A DNA stretch of 30,849 bases from Parachlorella kessleri (taxonomy: Eukaryota > Chlorophyta > Trebouxiophyceae > Chlorellales > Chlorellaceae): positions 1 to 30,849 of the forward strand of contig BBXU01002142.1 of assembly GCA_001598975.1 (NCBI GenBank). Reading direction: 5' to 3'. A model generated the notes under the pieces. The model did no database searches, was not told the DNA's origin, and worked only from the letters and a program-made list of their open reading frames with translations. Positions 21,923 to 30,849 of the stretch are shown piece by piece; within the stretch, counting starts at the first letter, position 1; the number at the start of each line of letters is the position of its first letter. The position numbers and the translations under genes were made by a program.

Positions 21923-22387
21923 CACTGCTGCCTGCACCCCGAGCGAGCCAGGGTGGCCAAGGGTCAAGGATGGCGACTGCGCACCTGTCCCCATCGTATG
22001 GGGAAGGAGGTTCGTATCGCTGCAAGTGTGTGCTTAGGGGGCCCACAAATCTGTAAACTTGCTGTGTCTGGAGCTGCCTGCCTCGTCCATGCCTGCCTCA
22101 AGGGCGGGCGCATGATGACATCCTCGGTTAGTCATAGTCTAGTCTAATTTCGTATCGCCACCTGACCATGCTGCCCTGAGTCCCCCAAGTGGGGCCAACA
22201 GAAAGCCAGCACGTCATGGCGTCATCACACCTCTAAACCAGGACATCTCTCCTCATTCCTGGGCTTGCTGTAGTGCTGAAACGCCCTCTTATCCAGAAAG
22301 ACCCGAGGGATGTAGCCGGGGCAAATGCTGCGTAGGCATGACTTCTTCCCAGGCACACGGGCGGCTGGCATAGGCTGCAAGTACACC

Positions 22388-22392
22388 TTACA
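22388..22392 (-). terminator. TGTAA poly(A) signal of the hydrolase gene
   Basis: TTACA on the plus strand, i.e. TGTAA in transcript sense, about 104 bp beyond the stop codon of the minus-strand hydrolase gene. This is a typical distance for a chlorophyte 3' UTR signal. Confidence 0.55.
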
Positions 22393-22495
22393 TGGAGAAG
22401 TCTTAGCACTACATCCCGCATGCCAACGGGACATAACCTGCATACCGCAGTATGGCTGCCTTTGGGGTGCTGGCCCTTGGCCCCGCACAGCTTCA

Positions 22496-24754
22496 CTACC
22501 CCGCCCTAGCCAGGATCCACTCTATCGCCTCAGCCAGCACAGCCTCGTTGCCAGGCTCCTTAGTCAGCACATGCCACATGCTGTTCACCAGACGCAGCTG
22601 CTTGTCGGGCGACTGCACAGCGATAGAGCCACTGATGGGTGGTGCGGATGCTGGGCAAGCCGGTTAGCCCTGTGTCGAGTGTTCCGCTATCAGAAGGGCT
22701 CCCAATAATGAGAGTTATCTAGCCTAGCCGAACAGCGTACCGCCACCTAACCATTTAACCGATAAGAGGTTATCAACAACCCCGTAGCAGGCAGGGTTGT
22801 GCATCGTCTACCTCAGGGTTGTGCCTCGGTGCCTCACCTTGGCCCTGTCAAACAGCGCCTTGGAGCCGTCACAGTCGCACATGTTGTCGTTCTCAGAATG
22901 GAACACGACGAAGGGGAAGGTGGTGCCCTCCAGCCCTGCCATGACCTGCCGAGTGGCCCGCAGGTACTCGGTCGCATTGCGCACACGCGTCTTGCGCTTG
23001 GTCCCCATCAGCAGTGGGTCTGCAGGGGCCACTCTGCCGCTGACTAGCCAAGATTATGTCCCGTGCGTGAAAGACATGGAACCCCCATCAGGAGAATGCC
23101 CTGCCCAAGTGTGCCGCCTGACCCAGTCATCAAGCGGCTCTGATAGCATGTCTTTCTGTGTACCAGGCTAGCGACTGCGCTGCGAGTTTGTTGCAGCTGG
23201 CCAGGCTCGTTGCAGTAGCTCACAGGCAGGGCCCAGGCCCCCTCCCACCTCACCAGCATCGAGAAGGTCCTTGATGTCGGGGAAGGGCATGGATGTCATT
23301 GTAGTAGCCACAACCTCGCCTGCTGGCCACACCCTGCTCACCAGCCGTGAGATGGGCCTGCGCAATGGGAGCCGGTTACCCACTTGGAGGGAGGCGGCAG
23401 GTTAAGCAAGCAAGCAGCCAGGCCCGCTGGCCCTTTCTCCCTATCTTAGCTGGCATACGCACGACCTGAACAGCATATGCAGGGAACCTTGATGCAGGTC
23501 TGTACGTGCCTGGCGCGCAGGTCCAGGTGTTAGAGAAGTGCTCACTCACTCAAGGTAGGGGTTCAAGCCCTCCTTGGAGACTCGCTCCAGGGACAGCATG
23601 GGGGCCAGCAGCACTGCGCCCCTGAAGAGGCTGCTCTGCGAAATGAATGAAAAAGGGCTTCTGCCCACATTAGTGACTCGTGAAGGCCAGCCCTGGGATC
23701 CGGTGGCCCGCGCGTGGGACCCACTGCTTGCTGTTCTGAGTTGTCAGTGACTCGCAGGAGGCTCTAGAGCAGCAGACACCGCGCTCGTCGGCTACCTGTG
23801 GCCAGGACGTCAGCTAACCGTGCGCAGGTACACTCAGCTGCCTTAGTAACGAAGATGTTGTCAATGTGCACCCCTGCATTCGAGGGATCCACCTCACCCA
23901 CCTCTCGGAGTGCCGCGTAGTAAGCGATGCAGCCGCCCAGGGATGCCCCACAGACGAACAGCGGCAGCCCTTTGAAGCCAGGAGTCCCAGTGTCTTGTAG
24001 GGACCTGCCACACAGCTTCATCCGCATATGAGTGAGTCTGGGACTGCACTTGATGGCACAGGGTGGCCTGAGCACCCCACCATTCCCCGCGGACTCACCT
24101 CGCCAGTTGTAGCACATCATCAACATAATCGTCAAAGCTGTCGCAGTAGAACCGTAGGCCCTTGAGGCCCTCAGAAAATCCACAACCCTGCTCGTCAGTG
24201 ATAGCCACTGACTCAGGAGGGTGGGCAGCCATCACACTAGAGCCCTCTGTAGGTACCGTGTTTCTGCCACCCCTTCACATGCAAGGACCAGCACCACTGC
24301 CACCACAACAGTAGGCTAGGGACATGCGAGAGGAGAGGGGCACTACATACCCACCTGGTTGTCAATACCACACAGTGAGATTCCTGCGTTATATAGCGAC
24401 TGTGCCCAGGAGCCCTCATACTGTGGCAAGCTTCCTGGTTGCTGCATCACGCAAGCCAGTCGAGATAGTAACAAGTGGGGAGGTGCTAATAAGCAGTGTC
24501 CATGCAGGCCAGGCCGGTGGCTGCACAGTGCTTACTGTGTTGAGCATCTCAAACAGCAGGTGTCCCCCATGGCCGTGGACATACAACAGAACCGCCCTGG
24601 GTTCAGGTGCAGGCCAGAAGTAGCTTTGCAGTACAAGCCCCTGCTTGTTAATAAGTTGGTCCCGAAAGCCAGCAACGCCAAGGAGCTGAGCTGGATCGAC
24701 GCTGTCGTAGGCCGTGGCAGGCACGCCCTGTGGGAGCTTGCTGGGCTTCGCCAT
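22496..24754 (-). CDS. Monoacylglycerol-lipase-like alpha/beta hydrolase (serine hydrolase, S33/Hydrolase_4 type)
   Basis: Eight minus-strand exons (24536-24754, 24355-24420, 24099-24187, 23902-24004, 23550-23635, 23254-23357, 22838-23019, 22496-22612) give a 321-residue protein with all phases matched, close to the usual ~300-350 residues. The oxyanion-hole loop is VHGHGGH (~59-65). The nucleophile is Ser146 in VCGASLGGC, the acid is Asp267 in HSENDNMCD, and the base is His297 in SMWHVL. Flanking family segments are also present: YEGSWAQSLYNAGISLCGID, GCGFSEG, and RGAVLLAPMLSL after the nucleophile. These enzymes cleave monoacylglycerols, lysophospholipids or related esters; the plant relatives include MAGLs and caffeoylshikimate esterase, so the substrate is not settled. 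No transit peptide is seen, so it is probably cytosolic or membrane-associated. The ATG at 24754 is the first in the open frame. Confidence 0.9.
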
Positions 24755-25518
24755 GCTGGGCAGTACAAAGTGATCGAGCAAGGCAGGCGCTGCGCCCACA
24801 AGATTCAAAGCTAGGAGGCCAACCTTATCTCAAGTGCGTATAGGCAGCTTCTAGCTGTTGCATGACACATGTACAAGGTTGATTGGTCATTAAGTTAGTA
24901 AAGCGCGCAGGAGGGACTTGAAATCCGTGCAGGGTTCGTAAGGCTTACAACATTAACCTGGTCCTTGAGAGGGCGGTTCTGCTTCGGTGGATCCCCTGCT
25001 TGAACCCCTGTAGTTTCAGCTGGAACGTTATAGATGATCAGACCCACCTCCTGGCTGGCCTGACACGCCCAGGTTCTAGTTTTGCCAAAACGTAGAGGTC
25101 GTGGCTCCTTACTTATCAATCTTATGCATATCCAGACGCTCGGAAAACAAAAGGCACTTGCTTCTCCAAGACCCCACACAATGGTATCTTTCAAGGATGG
25201 CGGCCACTCAAGGATGGCGGACAAGTGCCTCAACCATGTGGCAGCCATGGAGGCAAGATGAGACGGAAAGTCATGGCTGCCAACGAATTGCCAACGCTCA
25301 ATATGACCAAGGCATGACCACACCTAGCGGCACGGCATATTGAATAACAGTGCACAACACACCCAAGAACCAGAGATGCATCACAACACCGCGGAGCTCC
25401 TGAACCCCTCCTCTTGGTGACCCCCTAACCCCTTCTATCTCTGTGCACAAGGCACCCTCGCATGTCAAAAACGGAGCCCTTCCGTCAAGCTGATCAACAA
25501 GCATTCATGAACCGGGAG
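24755..25518. other. Intergenic region between two minus-strand genes
   Basis: It should hold the 3' UTR of the gene at 25519-28798 and the promoter of the hydrolase. The only local structure is a spaced direct repeat of AAGGATGGCGG (about 25193-25203 and 25210-25220). I see no supported exon. Confidence 0.55.
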
Positions 25519-28500
25519 TTACCAGTTGGCTTTGAGGCCCAGCCGGCGCAGCTCATAGCGCACCAGCGGCTCCCCCTCCTCCACGGGCAGCTGGTGGGGG
25601 AAATCCACATGGCCCGCACCCCTGCAGGCAGGGACACCTTGGGTGAGTAGGTGGCGGGTAGGGGGGCATGGTGCACCGCCCAGTTCGCTTCTTGCCTCGG
25701 CAGCAACACGTGCTGGTGAGTGTTGCCCAACGACAAGGTGCCGCTATCAACCAGGGCCAGCCCATGCCATGTAGGAGCAGGGAAGAAGCTCTGATGTCCT
25801 GGGTTGAAACTGGGACTGGTTGAGAGTGGACTGATTGATGCTAAAGGAGCACTTCTAGCCTCTTGTTCAGTCACCTTACCCCACGCCACCTACCGGATTG
25901 TCAGCCTGCCGTCGGAAAACACCATGCTCCCATTGAACTCCACACCCGACTGGGTCAGTCTCACGCCTGTGTTCCCCAGGTTGTCGACACTGCACGCACG
26001 GCAGACAAATGGCTGTAAGCGACACTCGCACCTAGCTTACATTGATTATTTAGGGTGGCAGGTAATGCGATCAGAGAGGAGGTACGGGTATAGTGGGCTG
26101 ACAGGGGTCTATGCAGTTATGCTCTGTTGCCAGCTTGTCTTGACAGGAGTGCGTGAAATGGCCCTCCTGCTATCTGCCCGCAACTGCGAGTGACTTTGCC
26201 TGCAGTACGGCGACAAGGCCCAGCAAAGGCTATCCTCAGCGGGGTAGCATGTCCACAACTGCAAAGTGACTGCTACTTCCTAGACAGCTCACTCAGCCAG
26301 GGCATCATGGCCCACGCTGCAGACAGTATGCCACAGTCACAACTGGTGCCAGTCAGGCGTGGAGGTGGAGCTCTGCGTGGCTTCAGATTCACAAGTGACC
26401 CTGGCCTGGCTGGCATGCGACCACATTCTCACCCGCTCAATGGCCACCTATTGCTATACAAGATCAATGGATGTACGTCTGGTGCAGGGCTACCTTCTTG
26501 TGTCACAGGTGGTCAACCATCCAGAGCGTAAGTAGAGTGATAAGTTTGGTGGCGTGGACCAGCGGTCTGATGATTTGAGAGGTTAAGTTCCTGTTGCTGA
26601 GTTGGGTTCCCTCCCTCAGCTAAGTTTCCTCCAAGGTCATCAGCCTCAATCCTCAGCCTCAAAGCTAAGAGGACACTGAGCTGCCATGGCAGCCAGCCAG
26701 GGTCAGGGGTCACTCGGGTGCTCTCCACAGATACATGTACCCCCGTCAAAAGTCCGCAGACCGGTCTCATGCCTCCATCCACCCTGTGCTGCAACCTGCC
26801 ATGGAACCCAAGCACTGCAAGCAGGAGGTGTTAATGCCCATCTGAATGTCAAATTTTGACCATACCTGACTAACAGGCGAGAGGGCGGCTCCCAGAAGCG
26901 CTCCACGTTGTCGACCGGGCACTCGTAGCTCAGCCGCACCGCCCAGCCCCGGGCCTCGCTCACCACGAGTCGCTTGCTGAGCTTGATGGACGGCCGCGGC
27001 AGCGCCCGCAGGGACAGGAAGTCCAACACCTTGATACGCGCCTGCGAGCGGGGTGCGCGTGCAGGTACACTCAAGGGGTCAGCGGAGCCCAGAGATGGCA
27101 TGGCCGTGGCTTGGCAGTTCCTGGCAATAGCCCTTGGGTTCTGCTTCACACTGTTGAGGGGTTGCCGACGCAAGACTTGGCATGGTGCAACGGTGGCTTG
27201 AGGCGCAGCAGAGTCATACTGGTGCCGGCAGCGACCATAATGTACTTGCGCGGCAGCAGGATGTTCGAGAATGATGGTTCAAGGCCCCCCTCCCAGCCCA
27301 GGCTTAACCTGATCAGCACGGGCAAAGACTCAGCAAGAACCCGGAGCTGGGCAACCATGAGAAGCTTCTAGACCACGTAAGGATCCCTGTCATTTGCAAG
27401 AGGGTTTCATTTCTTCTAGTTGCAAATCAATGAGAGTGGCAGCGGCTGTCCAGCAATGCACTGGCCATACCTGGGGCTTGAGTTCGGCAGTGTCCAACTC
27501 AAAGTTCAAGCCCGCGCCGATGTCCACCGCGGGGTAGACCTTGCTGGCGCCGGTGCCGGTTACTCCCGTAAACAGCTGCCCCAGCTGCACATGCCGCATC
27601 ACCTTGAGGCGGGCCCCTGCAGACAGGCAAACTACGGCTTTTATGATGCCCATATCTTGTGGCAAGCATGCACCTGTCAAAGTCCTCTAGCTAGTTGCTA
27701 GCTGCTGTAGTGTTTTGCTCACCCAGCATCAAAAAGGCATTCCACCATCACGCCCTTGCATCAGCGGCACAACAAGCACGCTGGGGATTGAAGACTTGCC
27801 TGTGTCAGAGAAGGGCACCACGGGTAGCAGGGGCTCGTCGGCAGCAGCGCGAGGGGCGGGTCTTGTTGCGAACTGCTGTCCGCTGCATTAAAATAAGACG
27901 TCTTTCAAAGCATCTGCCGATGGACTCTACGCCTCATGCACCCAAACTGTGCGCACAAAGCAAGGGAGTGCTGCAAAGGTGGTGATGGTAAGAGCAGCCA
28001 GTCAGGCATACCCCGGCATGGTGGGTGGGCGGGAGCGGGCTGCCTCCTCCTGCTGCTTGCGGTAGGTGAACAGGCTCCGCCGGCCAGCCACCTTGCGAGG
28101 TATCCTGCAGCATCGCCAACGAGCACACCTGTCATATTGACCAACGCCCCGACGTTTGCCTGGGTCCTGCAAGCAAGGCCAGCTGTTCCAACAAGAGGTT
28201 TGCCACTCGGCCCTTGGCAACCACTATATGCGCATGCTGAACCCAGGGTGTGCCCTTGGAATGGCCCTCCCAAATGATCAGACCACGTCCAGCCCCTGGC
28301 TGAACGAGGGCCTCCCGGGGGCCACTCACGTTGGTCGTGCAACATCAAGCGTCAGGGTGCCCTTGGTTGATGTCCACAGGTTCCGGAACAGCACGAGACC
28401 CTACGACAATACAGCAGATTCAGGTCCTCCGCTCCAGGTGCGTCTTCAGAGAACTTTCAACTCGGTAGGCTGTGTGCGTGTCGTTGGGCACCGGCGACGC

Positions 28501-28798
28501 TTCTTGCTAGGCTGAGACCGACTCCATACCAAGGTGCACTGCTGCTGCTGCTGCTGCTGCTGCTGCTAGCAAGGCGAGGCGGTTGCCGCTGTTATTATTG
28601 TTACGCTGAGCAGGCAGTTCGTATTGAAAAGCGAAAGAGGTATGCACTGAACGACTGTCCCACAAGGCAGCTTGGAAGGACGCTCGAGAGCAGGATTATA
28701 CGCACCAGGGGCACTTGTGTGGGCTCCAGGGGCACATCACGCTCTGTTGGAGGCCCAGTAGCGCCATAGTCAACCTTTGGGTAGCGATTTGATGCCAT
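25519..28798 (-). CDS. Beta-strand-rich protein of unknown function
   Basis: I do not recognise the family. Nine minus-strand exons (28706-28798, 28330-28400, 28012-28104, 27800-27882, 27471-27616, 27152-27346, 26866-27041, 25894-25989, 25519-25621) join in phase to ~351 residues. The N-terminus MASNRYPKVDYGATGPP is not a transit peptide. Then come LVLFRNLWTSTKGTLTLDV, a basic Arg/Gln stretch (SLFTYRKQQEEAARSR), a disordered spacer and a C-terminal two thirds made of alternating short strands: LGQLFTGVTGTGASKVYPAV, RKYIMVAAGTSMTLLRLK, RLVVSEARGWAVRLSYE, VDNLGNTGVRLTQSGVEFNG, SMVFSDGRLTIRGAG. It ends PLVRYELRRLGLKANW. The strand pattern would suit a membrane beta-barrel or a beta-sandwich; plastid or mitochondrial outer envelope is a guess. 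The donor after 27152 could instead be after 27170. The fourth exon ends at a GC donor. Intron 25990-26865 contains a dispersed repeat copy. Confidence 0.72.
26049..26122 (+). repeat. Dispersed repeat, copy R6 (intronic)
   Basis: It begins TTTAGGGTGGCAGGTAATG and ends TCTATGCAGTTATGC, the same ending as copy R4. It lies inside the 876-bp intron 25990-26865 of the unknown beta-strand-rich gene, in opposite orientation to that gene. Confidence 0.7.
28539..28565. repeat. (CTG)9 microsatellite, intronic
   Basis: Nine perfect CTG units (CAG in transcript sense) lie in the first intron (28401-28705) of the minus-strand gene at 25519-28798. Unlike the other CAG tracts in this window it is not translated in the model. 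Confidence 0.85.
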
Positions 28799-29079
28799 CC
28801 CACGATGTCCCACGCCAGGCAGTGATCAGCTAGAAGAGCGACGCACGCAGGTTTATAGCAATTGAAGCGATATACATGTGCTTCGATCTCCGCACCAGAT
28901 CAGCCAGGTCTCGGGTTTCATGCTGTGCCAGGCCTGCTACGGTTCTGGGTCAGGCATGACGCTAGACAGCGAAGACAGTAGTCGGAGTAAGGACCTTCCG
29001 GCTTAGCTGAGGCAGCCAATGTGCGTTTGTTCGGTGCTCCTACCAGGAGTCCGCTGAGAAACGTTTTGCAAGTGTCCAT
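28799..29079. promoter_or_regulatory. Shared divergent promoter region (unknown beta gene / PET100-like gene)
   Basis: The two predicted start codons point away from each other across 281 bp, so both promoters must lie here. No clear TATA element was found. If the beta-strand-rich protein turns out to be mitochondrial, this arrangement would fit co-expression with the oxidase assembly factor, but this is only inference. Confidence 0.45.
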
Positions 29080-29701
29080 ATGTCTAAGTATAAGTCCCTT
29101 GAGGTGCGTTGCCCTGAAAGGTTTGTCGTTTTTTAAAAGCGCACTTCAGCGTTTTTGTGCTGAGATGCCTTGCACGTTGCATGTTGCACAGACATCTTCA
29201 TCTGCTCTTCCTTGTAGGGCCGGGCTCACTTATCCTGTTGAACAGGACCTGTTTGCTTTGCTGGGAAACATGTTCTCATACCGTTTTGGAATGTATGGCT
29301 GACCCGCAGGTTGGAAAGTTTATGTTGTTCCTGGGCCTACCCATCGCTCTTACCTGCTTCGTAGTGTACTACCCTCAAGGGCTGCAAGAGGTTATCCGAA
29401 GGGTGAGCTTGCCGTGAGGCAACACAGCGCGCATGACATGCTACTTTGTACCGTGCGCCACCGACCCTGCAACAACAAACGCTCTTGCGTGCCGCAGAAA
29501 GCCTACATTGTTTACCCACCAGAGGGACCTCGCCCACCTGGTTTGGAAGAGATTCAGGAGGTGGGTGACCATCGAGCCGTGGGACACGGTCATGTCCGAT
29601 CGAAGCACGCATAACCTCGAAGATGGGTGCTCAACCCTGGTCTGAGGTGCACTCAGTGTTGTGTATTGCAGATGATGCGTAAGGAGAAGGAGCAGAAGTG
29701 A
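29080..29701 (+). CDS. PET100-like cytochrome c oxidase assembly protein
   Basis: Four exons (29080-29103, 29310-29402, 29498-29560, 29672-29701), all in phase 0, give a 69-residue protein. It starts MSKYKSLE, has one membrane helix (GKFMLFLGLPIALTCFVVYY), a short linker, then a conserved YIVYPPEGPRPPGLEEIQE block and a charged end MMRKEKEQK. Length, single N-terminal helix, proline-rich middle and basic/acidic helical tail match the PET100 family, which acts in the mitochondrial inner membrane in assembly of complex IV. The 24-nt first exon was chosen because it gives an ATG, a good phase-0 donor (GAG before GTGCGT) and the family-like SLEVGKFMLF junction. It falls below usual ORF-length cutoffs and would be missed by simple gene finders. 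Confidence 0.75.
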
Positions 29702-29856
29702 TCAGCACCCCTAGCCCTGTCAGGTCACCACTGCCCGGTTACAAGTAGCAGAGAACAGCAGGACGTTAAGGCTGAGCATTGGTCTATCTAGCCGGCACCG
29801 CATTTAACCATCATCAGCAGCATCGGCAGCAGCAGCATCAGAGTTTAGTAGGTAGC

Positions 29857-30663
29857 ATGGCAGTCACGCGGCGTGGCTCCAAGCAGCGGTGCCTGGTCAC
29901 CGGTGGCAGCGGCTTCCTGGGGCGGCACCTGGTGGATCAGCTGGTAGCCAGCGGCAAGTTTGAGGTGACTGTGTTTGACATCCGCAAGCCGGAGGATGCC
30001 ACGGAGGGGGCAGTGTATGTGGTCGGGGACTTAAGGAAGCAGGGCGAGGTGGACAAGGCCTGTGCAGGTGGGTCTGCTGGAGCCCTGAGGGCATTGGTGC
30101 TCGCTGTACTTTGACAGACGGCCGTGTTTCTCACTGCAAGCTGGCAGTGGTGCAGCCACCGCGCACTTGACTGCTTAGCCTGCCGAGGCATGGCGTGTTT
30201 GTTGTGTCCGGCATCCATGGCAGGTCCGGTAGGCCATAACTGCAAGTAGATATCATTCCGCCCCAGCGACGGGGCAGGGTCTACGAAATGGTCGGGGCCC
30301 GGCCCACCAACCTTCCTTCCCCGTAGCAGCAGTAGTGTAGGCAATAACCTTCGCTGCTCCCTGTGGGTGGGAGCCTGGCCCCCACAGCAGTGCAGCTCCT
30401 GGCTGCAGGCATGGATGTGGTCTTCCACTGCGCCACCGCGGCGCTGACCGCGTCCAACGCCCACAACAAGGCCCTCATGACGGCCGTCAATGTGGACGGC
30501 ACCCGCCACGTGGTGGAGGCGTGCGTTCGCGGCCGCGTGCCGCGCCTGGTGTACACCAGCTCGGCGTCGGTTGTGTTTGAGGGGCGGGACCTCAAGGGCG
30601 TGGACGAGACCATCCCCTACGCAGCCAAGCCGCCTGACTACTACACCTACACCAAGATAGAGG
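29857..30663 (+). CDS. Sterol-4-alpha-carboxylate 3-dehydrogenase (NSDHL / 3-beta-HSD family), 3' part outside window
   Basis: Two exons are seen (29857-30067 and 30409-30663), joined in phase 1; the gene continues past the right edge. The N-terminus carries the NAD(P) Rossmann motif VTGGSGFLGRHLVDQL (~14-29), followed by FDIRKPED with the acidic residue that binds the adenosine ribose, then GDLRKQGEVDKACAG. The second exon reads GMDVVFHCAT, VNVDGTRHVVEAC, YTSSASVVFEGRD and DYYTYTK, which contains the YxxxK catalytic pair of short-chain/extended dehydrogenases. The SSASVVFEG to PDYYTYTK spacing is that of NSDHL-type enzymes, which oxidatively decarboxylate 4-alpha-carboxysterols in the C-4 demethylation complex of the ER. 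The ATG at 29857 fits the family start. A possible acceptor at 30835 gives no matching sequence. Confidence 0.88.
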
Positions 30664-30849
30664 GTGGGCACTGACCAGGGGGCAGTGGGTGAGGGTTGGG
30701 CAGGGGGCACATCAGATGTGGGTTGGGTGGTCAGACCGCAAGGGAGCGGGTTGGGTTGCAGTGTAGTGGGTTCCGGCGCTGCGCCATGCGCCTCGCATGC
30801 CGCCCCAATGCTCTTCCCCGTGCTCCACCTCTCAGGCACTTACCCCCCC

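Larger units (their letters stand above)
21531..22495. other. Intergenic region upstream of the SANT gene
   Basis: About 965 bp lie between the start of the SANT gene (21530, minus) and the stop of the hydrolase gene (22496, minus), so it should hold the SANT promoter and the hydrolase 3' UTR. It contains a dispersed repeat copy (21856-21922) and a minus-sense TGTAA (22388-22392). No supported exon seen. Confidence 0.6.

Noticed and set aside
26703..26815. Possible extra exon (RLQHRVDGGMRPVCGLL) between 26866 and 25989
   Set aside because: None of its donors gives the phase 2 needed by the next exon, while direct joining of 26866 to 25989 is in phase and gives a continuous strand pattern.
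28104..28190. Minus-strand segment reading TQANVGALVNMTGVLVGD as an extra exon of the unknown beta-strand-rich gene
   Set aside because: Including it breaks the phase into the clear next exon; skipping it and using the acceptor before 28104 keeps the frame.
1..30849. Phage, CRISPR, toxin-antitoxin, rRNA or tRNA elements
   Set aside because: No repeat-spacer array, integrase, ribosomal RNA block or tRNA-like cloverleaf was found; all supported genes are spliced nuclear genes.

Overview
This window looks like nuclear DNA of a green alga (Chlorophyta). It is GC-rich. Almost every gene is cut into short exons by introns of roughly 80-900 bp with clean GT-AG (occasionally GC-AG) borders and a strong TGCAG acceptor. 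CAG/CTG tracts encode long Gln/Ala-rich segments, TGTAA-type poly(A) signals follow some genes, and there are plastid and mitochondrial proteins typical of the green lineage. The exact genus cannot be read from the sequence. All gene models were built by hand by joining reading frames across splice sites. Every multi-exon model given as firm stays in phase from end to end.

Layout, left to right: (1) 127-7869 (+), the C-terminal half of a Strawberry notch/FORGETTER1-type helicase, running in from the left edge, with a ~360-residue Gln/Ala-rich insertion. (2) 7870-9602, a non-coding convergent gap holding three copies of a dispersed repeat. (3) 9603-11382 (-), a DUF212/YuiD-like 'divergent PAP2' membrane protein. 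It is divergent from (4) 11695-12810 (+), a small predicted plastid two-helix membrane protein. (5) 12811-15905, a gene-poor stretch with one weak minus-strand gene (13452-13920), one 5'-incomplete plus-strand membrane-protein gene (13971-14671) and a perfect 31-bp palindrome. (6) 15906-21530 (-), a ~1,042-residue Gln-rich nuclear protein with a MYB/SANT domain, an unrecognised basic/winged-helix-like module and an acidic tail. (7) 22496-24754 (-), a monoacylglycerol-lipase-like alpha/beta hydrolase with an intact catalytic triad. (8) 25519-28798 (-), a beta-strand-rich protein I cannot name. (9) 29080-29701 (+), a 69-residue PET100-like cytochrome oxidase assembly protein. (10) 29857 onward (+), the first two exons of a sterol-4-alpha-carboxylate 3-dehydrogenase (NSDHL/3-beta-HSD family), running off the right edge.

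The genes are ordinary eukaryotic neighbours without an operon logic: two chromatin/DNA-binding proteins, lipid and sterol enzymes and organelle membrane factors. Two head-to-head pairs (11383-11694 and 28799-29079) share short intergenic segments that must hold both promoters. The most interesting items are the low-complexity insertion and two SUMO-interaction-like motifs in the SBNO protein, the stop-codon/splice-donor overlap that decides whether the SANT protein gets its acidic tail, a cluster of GC-AG introns, the unrecognised proteins, an ~80-bp dispersed repeat family, and the isolated perfect palindrome. I see no phage, CRISPR, rRNA, tRNA or bacterial-type system here.
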